Shown: one piece after another, positions 9,596 to 18,774 of the stretch
How positions within the stretch are numbered: position 1 is the first letter of the stretch
Layout of the letters: every line of letters begins with the position of its first letter
Assembly (NCBI RefSeq): GCF_006715485.1
Contig: NZ_VFNH01000002.1
Location: 1,302,001 to 1,366,000, forward strand
Direction of reading: 5' to 3'
DNA: 64,000 bases
Source: Herbaspirillum sp. SJZ107
GTDB lineage: Bacteria; Pseudomonadota; Gammaproteobacteria; Burkholderiales; Burkholderiaceae_D
Notes under the pieces: model-generated
What the model saw: the letters and a program-made list of their open reading frames with translations, nothing else
What the model was told of the DNA's origin: nothing
The model's database searches: none
Position numbers and translations under genes: made by a program

Positions 9596-12541
9596 ATGCC
9601 ATTGGATGCAAATATGTATAACAACAATGAAGTATATCGCAGCTGGGTAGATCATCCATTTCGTTTTGTCGAGCCAAGCGATAAAAGTGAAAATCTGGGA
9701 TTGCGGAAGCCGCAGCTTGGCGCGCTTTACACGGTACTAGCACACCTTGTCTCAGCGCCCCAGGAGCCTGCTACTATTGTGATGCCGACCGGAACTGGCA
9801 AAACCGACACCATTTCATCTCTAATTCTAGCCGGATTATTTGTTCGAACTCTCGTTGTCGTGCCATCTGACGCACTGAGAGACCAGATCGCAGAGGGTAT
9901 TGTTGCATTGAGAAATTTGAGAGCAATGGGAGCGGTAAATGAGAGCGTAAAATCCGCAGTAGTTAGCAAAATCAATTCTGGGTTAAATGAAGAAGAAGTA
10001 AAAGGGCTGACTGCGTCTAACGTGATAATTGCAACGCCGCAATCATTGCAAAATTTTTCAGATCGAGCTCTGGAGCTATTAGCCACTTATTGCTCCCACG
10101 TTATATTTGACGAGGCACATCACGTCGCTGCGCATACTTGGAAAAAGGTTAAGAAGGCCTTCGCCGGAAAACCCTCGCTTCAATTCACCGCTACCCCGTT
10201 TAGGGAAGATAGGAAAAGCTTAGATGGAAAAATAATTTACCATTATTCGTTGCGTGAGGCGCAAGCCGATGGCTACTTCCAGGAGATAGAGTTCCATCCA
10301 GTTCGTGAATACAATCCTAAATTAGGAGATGAAGCAGTAGCAGGAAAAGCAATTGAGCTACTCGAATCAGATATTAAAGAGGGGAACGATCACTTATTAC
10401 TGGTGCGTGCTCGTTCGCAGGCAAAAGCCAAGCAACTCTACGAAATTTACAAAGCGTTGACCAAACTTGACTTAGTTCTTATCCATTCTGGTGTTAAGGA
10501 TAAGGATCAAATTTTGGAAAACATAAAAGCAAAGCAGTATCGTATTATTATTTGTGTCGCTATGCTTGGTGAGGGGTTTGATTTGCCAGAGTTGAAGATA
10601 GCTGCGATTCACGACCAGCATCAGTCTCCAGCTGTAACTTTGCAATTCATCGGTAGATTCACAAGGATTAACAGGAAATTAGGCGCGGCGAAATTTGTAG
10701 CCAACATCGCAAATCAGAGAATGGATGCGCAGATGGCTGAGCTTTATGAGGAAAGTGCAGACTGGAGTGCAGTCATTCGTGATGTTAGCGAAAATAAAAT
10801 AGTCAAAGAAATAAAGCAGCAAGAATTTGCTGACCAGTTCAAAAATGATGAGGGCGGAAAGTCGATTTTGGCCTTGAATCCTTCGCCAAAGATCAGCGCA
10901 AGAGCCTACAGGTTGTTAAAAGATGATTGGCACCCTGAGAATATCGAAAACTTCGTTGCGCGAAAGGAGGAGGTAGAGTATTTCTCCGTGAACGAAAAAA
11001 ATAATCTTGTTGTCCTCGTTACGAGTGCGCAGGTGTCAGTTCCGTGGGCTAACACTTCGGAAATTTCCAATGTAGAGTGGTTTCTCTACTTAGCTTACTT
11101 CCATGAGAAACTGAATACGCTATTTGTACATTGTTCTGGAGATGATGGACAAGCGAATCATTTCCGGAACCTACTTGCGAAAGAATCAAAGATAATCGCG
11201 GGTGAAAAGACATTCCGCACATTGCACGAAATTAAACTATTGAAACTGCAAAATGTTGGTTTATCACGAAACAATAAAGAGCTGCGCTTTACTATGTATG
11301 TTGGCAGAAACATTAACGCAATTATCGGGGATCTTGAAAACAACACTGCAACGAAATCCAATATTTTTGCGGCTGGTTATCTTGATGGAGAGCGGACAAA
11401 TGCCGGCTGTTCTCACAAAGGAAAGATCTGGGAAATGGATTCTGGGCCGCTTAATCGGTGGGTCAATTGGTGCGATAAAGTGGCAAAGAAAATTAACGAT
11501 GACACTATTGAGGTAAAAAACATAATAAACAATGTGATGCGATCCGAGCTTATAGCTGACTCATGGCCTACAGGATTGTTTTATGCTGATTGGCCAGATA
11601 GCTTATTGATTGAAAGTGAGTTGAAGATTCATCTCATTTGTGGTGGAGTATCGTATAACATGTTGGATGTGGTGCTTGGTGCGCCAAACAGAATATCAGA
11701 TAAGGAAATTGAAATTAGTTTGTATTATGAAAAAAGCGAAATCGAGAAAATATCTGTCGCCAAAATCATATTGAGACTAGAGGCTGACGACTTTAGTGTG
11801 GAGTGCGGGGATGTGAAAATTTCCTTGCACGGTGAGCGCAGTTTTGCTGAATACCTGTATGAGAATCCATTGAAGTTGTTGAAACAAGATGGATCTATGA
11901 TTTTTGGTAATTACCGATATTATTCTCCTGCTACATTGAACATAAAGATTCCAGAAGATTTAGTAATCTCATGGGATTGGGGAGCAACTAAGATTCAAAA
12001 TGAATCCATGAGGAAAGAAAAAGATTTGGATACTGTGCAGGGGTTCACGTTTCAAAAGATTTTTGATCAGTACGATATCATTTTCAATGACGATGGTTCT
12101 GGCGAGATTGCAGACCTTGTCGCGATTAAAGAACGTGACGGCATAATTCAGATTGACTTATATCATTGCAAGTATTGTCCTGCTAATAATGGCGTAGCGA
12201 CTCCTGGTGGAAGGATCGGGGATACGTATGAAGTTTGCGGACAAACATCTAGGTCGGTTAAATGGATGCACACTGGGGAGGCGTTACTTTCACGACTGCT
12301 AAAACGATTTGAAAAGTCGATCGTGTCGGAATTTAATAGAATGCTAAAAGGGGATATCTCTGAGATTGATCTTTTGCGTTACAAGTGTCGAGATCATGAA
12401 ATGGTTCTCGGCTTTTATATTGTTCAGCCTGCAATTTCTAAGGCGCAGATAACTGATGAGCAGAAGGCAGTGTTAGGAACTAGTTACACGTATGTTAAAA
12501 CTGTATCTGGAACCGATCTCAAGGTAATTGTTAGCGGCTGA
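9596..12541 (+). CDS. SF2 DEAH-box helicase with possible nuclease-like C-terminus
   Basis: This 981-residue protein has an N-terminal superfamily 2 helicase core: Walker A MPTGTGKT (about residues 62-69), DEAHH (about 172), TATP (about 198), GEGFDLP and the arginine-finger motif QFIGRFTR (about 350). The middle is unassigned. Near residues 831-862, GSGEIADLVAI followed by IDLYHCKYC has the spacing of a PD-(D/E)xK-type nuclease core, but the usual acidic residue of ExK is histidine, so this is tentative. The gene is markedly AT-rich against its neighbours and sits in ICE cargo position with a small gene 33 bases downstream. Those traits fit a phage-defence helicase-nuclease. ATG 9596 is preferred over an in-frame TTG at 9584; neither has a strong ribosome site. 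Confidence 0.8.
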   Translation: MPLDANMYNNNEVYRSWVDHPFRFVEPSDKSENLGLRKPQLGALYTVLAHLVSAPQEPATIVMPTGTGKTDTISSLILAGLFVRTLVVVPSDALRDQIAEGIVALRNLRAMGAVNESVKSAVVSKINSGLNEEEVKGLTASNVIIATPQSLQNFSDRALELLATYCSHVIFDEAHHVAAHTWKKVKKAFAGKPSLQFTATPFREDRKSLDGKIIYHYSLREAQADGYFQEIEFHPVREYNPKLGDEAVAGKAIELLESDIKEGNDHLLLVRARSQAKAKQLYEIYKALTKLDLVLIHSGVKDKDQILENIKAKQYRIIICVAMLGEGFDLPELKIAAIHDQHQSPAVTLQFIGRFTRINRKLGAAKFVANIANQRMDAQMAELYEESADWSAVIRDVSENKIVKEIKQQEFADQFKNDEGGKSILALNPSPKISARAYRLLKDDWHPENIENFVARKEEVEYFSVNEKNNLVVLVTSAQVSVPWANTSEISNVEWFLYLAYFHEKLNTLFVHCSGDDGQANHFRNLLAKESKIIAGEKTFRTLHEIKLLKLQNVGLSRNNKELRFTMYVGRNINAIIGDLENNTATKSNIFAAGYLDGERTNAGCSHKGKIWEMDSGPLNRWVNWCDKVAKKINDDTIEVKNIINNVMRSELIADSWPTGLFYADWPDSLLIESELKIHLICGGVSYNMLDVVLGAPNRISDKEIEISLYYEKSEIEKISVAKIILRLEADDFSVECGDVKISLHGERSFAEYLYENPLKLLKQDGSMIFGNYRYYSPATLNIKIPEDLVISWDWGATKIQNESMRKEKDLDTVQGFTFQKIFDQYDIIFNDDGSGEIADLVAIKERDGIIQIDLYHCKYCPANNGVATPGGRIGDTYEVCGQTSRSVKWMHTGEALLSRLLKRFEKSIVSEFNRMLKGDISEIDLLRYKCRDHEMVLGFYIVQPAISKAQITDEQKAVLGTSYTYVKTVSGTDLKVIVSG

Positions 12542-12574
12542 TTGGCGGGCGAGATTTAGTATAAAAAGGGAACT

Positions 12575-12868
12575 TTGATAATCACAGCAAAGTTCACTGG
12601 ATATTTTTTTGAGAACGAAACACGTTTCAAAGAACCTATTGCTAGACTAACCGCAGATGGGTATGTCACTGATGAGGATTTTGGTGTTTCGCGTTGTTTG
12701 TTCGAAAGCGTATCCCATCGCAAGTTTGAAGAGGTCTTCCATAGACATTTTCCTGGGCAGCCCGTGGGAATGCACATGACATCAACCGCTTTCCGCCGTT
12801 TTCTTGGGGAGTATGTCTACGTTATCTATGATGAGTTGACCTTCTCACCAGTGGACCAATGGCCATGA
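12575..12868 (+). CDS. Small protein downstream of the helicase (97 aa)
   Basis: The frame opens with TTG at 12575 preceded by AAAAAGGGA, a fair ribosome binding site, 33 bases after the helicase stop and in the same low-GC DNA. The protein is aromatic-rich and soluble (FTGYFFENETRF, FEEVFHRHFPG, EYVYVIYDELTFSP). I do not recognise a family. Its position suggests it is cotranscribed with the helicase and may be its partner, which is inference only. Confidence 0.5.
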   Translation: MIITAKFTGYFFENETRFKEPIARLTADGYVTDEDFGVSRCLFESVSHRKFEEVFHRHFPGQPVGMHMTSTAFRRFLGEYVYVIYDELTFSPVDQWP

Positions 12869-12869
12869 G

Positions 12870-13154
12870 TTAAATAGCTATAGCTAACAACATGTTTTCA
12901 GCAAAGAGTCCAAAAGCTTTCTCGCATGTCGAGCCCACCGACATATCATATGTTCGCTGAGCGGCAATTACTTCGTCAACTGGACCTGCGTCACGGCACG
13001 CTACCGCCACCGCATTGACTGCTGCTTTAAAAGCACAGAACACGGGCGGAAAAGCACGTGGCTGAAATTCTAGATCGGCATCGATTTCGCCAATGATGTC
13101 TTCGATAATTTCATTCAAGACTACCTCGCAGGACGATACACTATGCACAGCCAT
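12870..13154 (-). CDS. Hypothetical protein (94 aa)
   Basis: ATG 13154 is preceded by GAGGAAG at good spacing, so this is probably a real gene. It is convergent with the helicase operon and ends two bases from it. The N-terminal half is acidic (EVVLNEIIEDIIGEIDADLEF); the C-terminal half is alanine-rich with two hydrophobic stretches, FKAAVNAVAVAC and ENMLLAIAI. No family is recognised. The convergent placement beside a putative defence module could mean an accessory role, but nothing in the sequence shows it. Confidence 0.5.
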   Translation of the reverse strand: MAVHSVSSCEVVLNEIIEDIIGEIDADLEFQPRAFPPVFCAFKAAVNAVAVACRDAGPVDEVIAAQRTYDMSVGSTCEKAFGLFAENMLLAIAI

Positions 13155-13247
13155 AAACTTCCTCGATATCAGGTTGTTTTTTAGTTAGGAAGGTTCAACT
13201 GGCTGCATTCGGTTGAGCCCGCCGCTCAGAAACTTTTACGGGCATTA

Positions 13248-13519
13248 ATGGCTAGGACTGTTGATTTAGTTAAAAAAGATGTGCCTACTCGTCGAGTAGA
13301 GATCGATTTTCAGGTGCTCGGAAAAAGCTCGGCGAAGAAGGAAATATTGCAACTCTACTGGGGATTGCATCTCTCGATGAAGCCTTCAGGTTTAACGTGT
13401 CATATCCTTATACGCCTACGACAATGGCCGCCCATGATCTACTTAAGCTAGTACAGGCTGGTCAGCCCTGTGATTTGGAAAAGGATTGCCTGCCAGTTGA
13501 GGGGGATTTAGGAGCGTAA
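13248..13519 (+). pseudogene. Frameshifted gene fragment
   Basis: One frame reads MARTVDLVKKDVPTRRV then IDFQVLGK. A single shift leads into KLGEEGNIATLLGIASLDEAF and an open frame ending with TAA at 13517-13519. Neither half makes sense alone, and the join at about 13325 gives continuous protein-like sequence. It is likely the remains of a small gene. The product is not recognised. Confidence 0.4.
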
Positions 13520-13535
13520 GCTAAAAATTTGTTAA

Positions 13536-13572
13536 GGGTGATTTCGAAATTCAGTGTATAGAGAAATCACCC
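13536..13572. terminator. Long inverted repeat between converging units
   Basis: GGGTGATTTC (13536-13545) and GAAATCACCC (13563-13572) are perfect 10-bp arms separated by 17 bases. It sits between the fragment on the plus strand and the end of the minus-strand transfer operon. No T tract follows, so termination is likely but not certain. Confidence 0.45.
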
Positions 13573-13726
13573 TGCAGCGACGCTTTTGATTTGACAGGGT
13601 TTTACACTTGTGATTATTTTGTTCGCATCTAGAACTCGCGGTTTTCTCTCCTCCATCCTTTAAAAACTCTTCGCCAAGTTTGAATCGTGGTGCCACGGTC
13701 TTCGATACGGCATTCATGTTCGGTCG

Positions 13727-13778
13727 TTTGTATCTTTGTATCTTTGTATCTTGATAACGTACGCCTGTGCACGTTATC
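13727..13778. repeat. Three 8-bp iterons and an adjacent palindrome
   Basis: TTTGTATC is repeated three times head to tail at 13727-13750. Directly after it lies GATAACGT (13753-13760) with its perfect inverse ACGTTATC (13771-13778), 10 bases apart. Tandem iterons beside a palindrome can be a protein binding site, for example for replication or regulation. Here it lies just past the end of the LPD7 gene. The function is unknown. Confidence 0.6.
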
Positions 13779-13799
13779 ATCAGATGTAATCTTCGCAGG

Positions 13800-15797
13800 T
13801 TATCTTTCTTTTGTTGGTTGTTTGATTTTCTGTGATTTTCCTAAATCAACAGACTTTGCACTGGGACGCTGCTCGGTGCTCTCCTTAATTCTGGTTGATG
13901 CGGTGAAAATCTTTGGGCCAGTAACCTGTTCCCCAACTGCGATTTTTTGGATTACATGTCGGCGGGCCATACCGACAAATTCGTCGCGCGCTGATTCTGG
14001 AAGGTTTTGGCCCGCAAAAGATTTTGCAGCTTCGATCAAGCCATATGCTCCAGCAAGATCAGGGTATTTTTTGACCACAAAGGTGGCTTTCTCGTTCGCA
14101 AACGACTTTGCTTTCTCTGCCAGCTCAGAACTGACCGAAGCCCCTTGGTTCGTCAGGTCATCCGCTCCTTTGACGGCCGCTTTGCTAAATTCTTTTGGAT
14201 CATTTGATACCGTACGTTGATGAGCGAAAAAATCTGAGGTGTTTTTGTCTTTGACTGAACTTTTCTCGACGGTATTCTTTACAGGTTTGTTTGCGAGCTC
14301 AGCTAAATCGAGCTTCGAGGGCTGATAGCCTGCGACCTTTAGCCCATTATGCGCTGCTTCCATCCAAGTGCTGCGTCGGAACTCTTCAGCACCTTTGACG
14401 GTAATGCTATCCCAGCCGCGAGTTTTCGCTATCTCGACCAGCGAGCGAACTACTTCGGGATGGACCCCGTGCGTTGCCAGCTTGTTGCCATGATCAATGA
14501 AAGCTAGGCTCTTGTCAGGAAAATAGTATTGTTGTTCCACCTTGAGGAAACGGCGTATAACAGCATCCGGTACGGCGGTGGAATTCTTGTCTACTGGCGC
14601 GCGCGCCGCTACCGACATAGCGCCGCCAACTTCGGACGTGACGTGTACGTGCATTGATGGAAGCTGATCTTTTCTCCTCCACAAAATCCAGTTTACTACA
14701 GACCACATGAAATTTCGGCCGAGATTTGAACCGGATAGCGGAATGGATTCGTCATTGGCTTTCGACGTATTGCTTGGCTCAACGATTGCTCCGTGCTGGG
14801 GCACATCAACCACGGGGGATACGCGCAAAGGTGCAGTCTCACGTTCGATACTGTTCTCAAGGTGGATCGGTACATCGTTTTCGCCACCGCGTCGCGACTT
14901 TGTTTTGACGTTGCCTGACACCCCCATGGATACCGGAGGTGCAACGTCAAGCGTATTGGTATTGATGTCTATGCTGCGAAGTTGAACCGTCACCGGCGCA
15001 TACATGCCAACCCCTTCGCGTCTGGGTGCATAGGATGCAACCGGTAGATTTCCAGTCTCTTGAGTAAGCAATACCTCGGTTTTCGGCATACTTAGCGTTA
15101 CTGGCACCGCCAACTTCTCGCCGGCCACTTTCGTCAGTGCGTCAACGAATTTTTCGAACGCAGGGCTGACTGGGCGAGCACTCGCTCTCAGTAACGCATT
15201 CGTTAACTGGCTATTCTGTTCTAAAGAATGCATTTGCTTTAAATGATATTGTACAAATGCTTGGCTCTCGGTCGAAAGCTTGAATAGGTCAGCTGCCTTT
15301 GCATCTTGGTCTGCGAGAAAGCTCATTGCCTCCGGTGTGAGGTTAGGGATGTCCAGCCTGGGCCCAGGGTGGCCGACATCCGCGGTGGGCATTTGCGCTG
15401 ATTTTGCTCGCGACTTACGTTTTGGTTTTGATGTTTCCGCTTCAGTCTCCAGTACGACGTCAGTTGATCTTCTTGTAGAAGTACGTTTCGCGTTTGCGGG
15501 TCTGCCATCGTTCTCGGTTATTTGGGTTGCCTTTCTTGTTGAAGAGGCGTCGGGAGATGATGTTTTAGCCGATCGAGCCTTACGCGTCGATTTGGCATTA
15601 GCATCATGAGGCGGCAACGTCTCTCTCCCGTCCATGGGCGGAGTATCGCGAAGGGCTTGGAGCGCCGGGTTAGAGTGAACCTTGGCAAGCCCAGAAACCA
15701 GGCCTGTTTCGTCTTCGGCAGCTTGGTTGCCAGCAGACTGATCGTCAGCCACGCCAGGCAACGGAAGAGTTTGCTTATCGTCATTCCGGGTACTCAT
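13800..15797 (-). CDS. LPD7-domain conjugation-associated protein
   Basis: This is a 665-residue protein with a long disordered, charged and Ser/Thr-rich N-terminal half (about residues 1-290). A folded region at about 400-500 (VIRRFLKVEQQYYFPDKSLAFIDHG and later LVEIAKTRGWDSITVKG, RRSTWMEA) matches the large polyvalent-protein-associated domain LPD7, usually fused to relaxases. Here it is separate from the relaxase, which is encoded 15 kb away. AAGGAGAAATC before ATG 15797 is a strong ribosome site. It is the last gene of the minus-strand transfer operon, next to virD4, so a role in DNA processing or delivery with the coupling protein is likely. The C-terminus is helical and lysine-rich. Confidence 0.75.
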   Translation of the reverse strand: MSTRNDDKQTLPLPGVADDQSAGNQAAEDETGLVSGLAKVHSNPALQALRDTPPMDGRETLPPHDANAKSTRKARSAKTSSPDASSTRKATQITENDGRPANAKRTSTRRSTDVVLETEAETSKPKRKSRAKSAQMPTADVGHPGPRLDIPNLTPEAMSFLADQDAKAADLFKLSTESQAFVQYHLKQMHSLEQNSQLTNALLRASARPVSPAFEKFVDALTKVAGEKLAVPVTLSMPKTEVLLTQETGNLPVASYAPRREGVGMYAPVTVQLRSIDINTNTLDVAPPVSMGVSGNVKTKSRRGGENDVPIHLENSIERETAPLRVSPVVDVPQHGAIVEPSNTSKANDESIPLSGSNLGRNFMWSVVNWILWRRKDQLPSMHVHVTSEVGGAMSVAARAPVDKNSTAVPDAVIRRFLKVEQQYYFPDKSLAFIDHGNKLATHGVHPEVVRSLVEIAKTRGWDSITVKGAEEFRRSTWMEAAHNGLKVAGYQPSKLDLAELANKPVKNTVEKSSVKDKNTSDFFAHQRTVSNDPKEFSKAAVKGADDLTNQGASVSSELAEKAKSFANEKATFVVKKYPDLAGAYGLIEAAKSFAGQNLPESARDEFVGMARRHVIQKIAVGEQVTGPKIFTASTRIKESTEQRPSAKSVDLGKSQKIKQPTKER

Positions 15798-15807
15798 GAT
15801 TTCTCCT

Positions 15808-17709
15808 TTAAGCCTCAACTGCTGTCAAAAAAGCATCCAGAGTCTTTTGCAGGTCTTCGCCGGTCAGTTTTTCTCCTTTCGGTAAAGAGATGCTATCGAA
15901 GTTCACGGCGTAATCAGTCAGCTTCAGCTTGCTCAGCTTGGGCACATCGGCGGGCGTGATTGCCCGAGCAGAGAGGGTTTTGCCGGCGGTTGGCTGTTCC
16001 TTTTCCACTAACGGTGGAGCCGGTGGCATGTTGACTTCGATGGGCTCGACTGCCGGCACGATGAGGTTTGCGCGCCGCGCGAACACGCGTGTTTTCCAAT
16101 ACCAGATTTTTCGGCAAAAGATCGGAGGGATGTGTTCGACAAAGACAATCTGATTGTTCACTCCGATCATCTTCACTTCCTGTGGGTTGAGCAGCGCGCG
16201 TGCCGCCTGAGAGGTCGTGACACTGCCAGCGCGCATGCTTTTCGCCTGTCGCGAACGTGACATATTCTCGGTAGTGAACGTGCCTAATTCGCGTGAGATG
16301 TCGGTCGCGTAGTCGCTTTCGTTCGGTGCGTAGACAATGCGCGCGCCGCAACACGCGATGATGTTCTTCGTGTGGTCCGGCCCATAGATGGCGCGGATCT
16401 GCGGCACCGAGTGTGCGATCAGCAGCGGACGGATGCCATAGCCGCCCATCAACTGGATGCTGTTCTCAATGATGTTCATGCGGCCCATCGCCGCCCATTC
16501 GTCCATGATCGGCAACAGCTCATGCACGATGGTCGGGTCGTCCTCCGGCATTTTGTCCATGTTCGCATCGAGAAGCTGCGTGAAGAATAGGTTCATCAGC
16601 AGCGACAGGCGTCCCAGGTCTCCGGGCTGGACGCCCAGGTAGATCGACATTCGTTTACGGCGCAGTTGCCGAAGATCGAACGAGTCCGCGCTGGTTGCAG
16701 CATCGACAAGTGGATTGGTCCACAACTGTAGCTTGGCGGTGAAGGTCTTGCGGACCGACGACTGGGTTTGCGGACTAAGATTGATGAAGTCGTACAGCAT
16801 CCGCTTGCAGGTCGCGGACAGCGGCTTTTTCGAATCGTCGCGTTCAGCGATGATTGCTTTCCAGTGGTCGCTGACCGAATCGTCGGCGCCATGCATGACC
16901 TGGCGGACCATTTCACCCATTGTGCGGGGTAGCGATGGCGTCTCGATCACATACAGTCCGATTCCCAAGAACAGGTCGCGGCACGACGCGGGCCAGAACG
17001 GATCGCCGGTCGCCGGGTCGGGCGACAGCTGATTGGCCAGCTTCTGCAAGGCATCCACGCACAGTGCCGGCTCGTCGGGCACGTAGTAAGGCGAGATCGG
17101 ATTCCACTGCGCCGTCATGCCGTTGCGTGACAGCGGATCGAACAGGTGGACGTCGGACACCTTCGCCCTGAACCCGGCCGTGATCCGATAGCATTCCTTG
17201 CGCACGTCGTTCACTACCATGCTCCCGTGCCATGACAGCGCATTTGGTTGCACGAGGCCAGCACCCTTGCCGGAACGCGGCGGCGCGATGACGATCGCGC
17301 ACAGCTGGCGGCCCAGCATCAGGAAGCGGCGGCCCCATCGTCCGATGACAATGCCCCGCTCTCCGAGCAGGCCGGCGCGGACCACCTCGCGCAGCGTGGC
17401 GAAGCGCGCGTCGCCGTGCAGCGAACGACTGACTGGACGCGCGAGGTAGACGATGCTTGCGATCGATGGCACCGCACCGGCTCCCAGGCAGCCGAGCAGC
17501 CAGTTGCGCGTGTACGGCTCCTGTCCGTATGCCATCCAGTATCGGATCACCGTCAGCGGTGTTGCGGCAGTCGGCGGCAACATGGGATTGGAAAGCCGGA
17601 TAAGGAACAGGTAGCTGGCCAGGTATAGCGTTACCAGCAGGCCGGCCAGCAGCAGGCCCGAAAACGCCATCGCTTTATAGCGGGCACTGTCGATCGGTGT
17701 GATCAGCAT
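15808..17709 (-). CDS. virD4: Type IV coupling protein VirD4/TraG
   Basis: This 633-residue inner-membrane ATPase brings the relaxase-DNA complex to the secretion channel. Two N-terminal membrane helices (about residues 13-35 and 70-90) precede the ATPase domain. Walker A is PPRSGKGAG (about 140-147) and Walker B is LPIMDEWAAMGR (about 400). SRQAKSMRAGSVTTSQ and the RALLNPQEV segment are also typical. A proline-rich tail of about 90 residues follows. ATG 17709 has GGAGGCC just upstream. It lies 9 bases after virB11 and 10 bases before the LPD7 gene. Confidence 0.93.
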   Translation of the reverse strand: MLITPIDSARYKAMAFSGLLLAGLLVTLYLASYLFLIRLSNPMLPPTAATPLTVIRYWMAYGQEPYTRNWLLGCLGAGAVPSIASIVYLARPVSRSLHGDARFATLREVVRAGLLGERGIVIGRWGRRFLMLGRQLCAIVIAPPRSGKGAGLVQPNALSWHGSMVVNDVRKECYRITAGFRAKVSDVHLFDPLSRNGMTAQWNPISPYYVPDEPALCVDALQKLANQLSPDPATGDPFWPASCRDLFLGIGLYVIETPSLPRTMGEMVRQVMHGADDSVSDHWKAIIAERDDSKKPLSATCKRMLYDFINLSPQTQSSVRKTFTAKLQLWTNPLVDAATSADSFDLRQLRRKRMSIYLGVQPGDLGRLSLLMNLFFTQLLDANMDKMPEDDPTIVHELLPIMDEWAAMGRMNIIENSIQLMGGYGIRPLLIAHSVPQIRAIYGPDHTKNIIACCGARIVYAPNESDYATDISRELGTFTTENMSRSRQAKSMRAGSVTTSQAARALLNPQEVKMIGVNNQIVFVEHIPPIFCRKIWYWKTRVFARRANLIVPAVEPIEVNMPPAPPLVEKEQPTAGKTLSARAITPADVPKLSKLKLTDYAVNFDSISLPKGEKLTGEDLQKTLDAFLTAVEA

Positions 17710-17718
17710 GATGGCCTC

Positions 17719-18774
17719 CTAGCCAAGCTGGCGCGCGGCAAATGCCGGGTCGTAGTAGATCTCGCTGGCAACGCGGCAGCCGTCGGGAAGCCGTTCCATC
17801 TGCACAACGATGTCGACCAGGGCATACAGGTTGTCGGTGATGTCCGTCAGGTCAAGGCCGGCGCCTTCCGCGCTGCCCTTGATGAGTAGGGCCAGGCGTC
17901 GGAATGCAAGCTTGGCGCGGCTGGCGTGGACGGTCGTGATCGTGCCGGGGTGTCCCGAATTGAGCACGTTCTGGATGAAGAAGAACGTTTCGCCCCCGCG
18001 CAGTTCGGCCAGCAGCACGCGATCCGGGCGCATGCGCAGGCAGGCTTCGAGGAGATCGCGTGCCTGGAGCTTCGAGACGCCGTTTTCGCCCTTGGGATAG
18101 AACAGATTGATTTGGTTGGGATGGGGCAGACGCATCTCTGGCACGTCCTCGACCGTGATGATCCGTTCGTTCAACGGGATCATCGCGGCCAGGGCGTTAC
18201 TCAGCGTGGTTTTGCCGGAACCGGTTGCGCCCGACGATACGATGTTCTTGCGGCCCTCGACCGCCGTCTTGAAGAAGGCGCTCCAGTCGCGGTCGCGGAA
18301 CATCGTCAGCAGGGCACGGTCGTTTTCGGGAAGCGTTTTCTCTATCCGCGTTCTGTCCTCCACACTCAACAGCAGCGATTGTTCGCATCGTGTCAAATCG
18401 AAGGCGCCGCCACCGATGATGTCGCTTAGCGGCAGCACCTGCATGTTGGGCCGGCGTATCGTCAGCGAGATCCGTCCCGCTTCGACCGCCGGCGGGACCA
18501 CAACCTGCACCCGCAAGCCGCCCGGCATCTGGGCACCGAGTAATGGCCAGTTTTCGGTCAGGTTCTGGTTCGCTCGGTTCCGCAGCAGCATGGTCAGGCC
18601 CTCGCACCAGGCATACGAAAGCGCCGGTTGCTGCACGGCTTCCCAACCGTCGCGGCGTTCAAGCAGGACTTCGCCCGGACGGTTGACGACGATCTCGGTG
18701 ATCGAATCGTTCTTCAGGAGGTCGGCGATCGGCTGCAGGTGCAGGTCCAGTGTGGACATACTGATGTCGTTCAT
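17719..18774 (-). CDS. virB11: Type IV secretion ATPase VirB11
   Basis: This 351-residue hexameric traffic ATPase powers pilus assembly and substrate transfer. The N-terminal domain contains DSITEIVVNRPGEVLLER. The ATPase domain has Walker A SGATGSGKTTLSNAL (about residue 180), the Asp box TVEDVPEMRLPHPN, Walker B-like RPDRVLLAELRGGE and the His box TTVHASRAKLAFRRL. The start at 18774 overlaps the virB10 stop (ATGA), which fixes it; a large upstream extension of the frame is virB10 antiframe. Confidence 0.95.
   Translation of the reverse strand: MNDISMSTLDLHLQPIADLLKNDSITEIVVNRPGEVLLERRDGWEAVQQPALSYAWCEGLTMLLRNRANQNLTENWPLLGAQMPGGLRVQVVVPPAVEAGRISLTIRRPNMQVLPLSDIIGGGAFDLTRCEQSLLLSVEDRTRIEKTLPENDRALLTMFRDRDWSAFFKTAVEGRKNIVSSGATGSGKTTLSNALAAMIPLNERIITVEDVPEMRLPHPNQINLFYPKGENGVSKLQARDLLEACLRMRPDRVLLAELRGGETFFFIQNVLNSGHPGTITTVHASRAKLAFRRLALLIKGSAEGAGLDLTDITDNLYALVDIVVQMERLPDGCRVASEIYYDPAFAARQLG

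Noticed and set aside
13532..13780. Minus-strand frame of 82 residues over the iterons and hairpin
   Set aside because: Part of it is translation of the repeats, and no ribosome site precedes any start.
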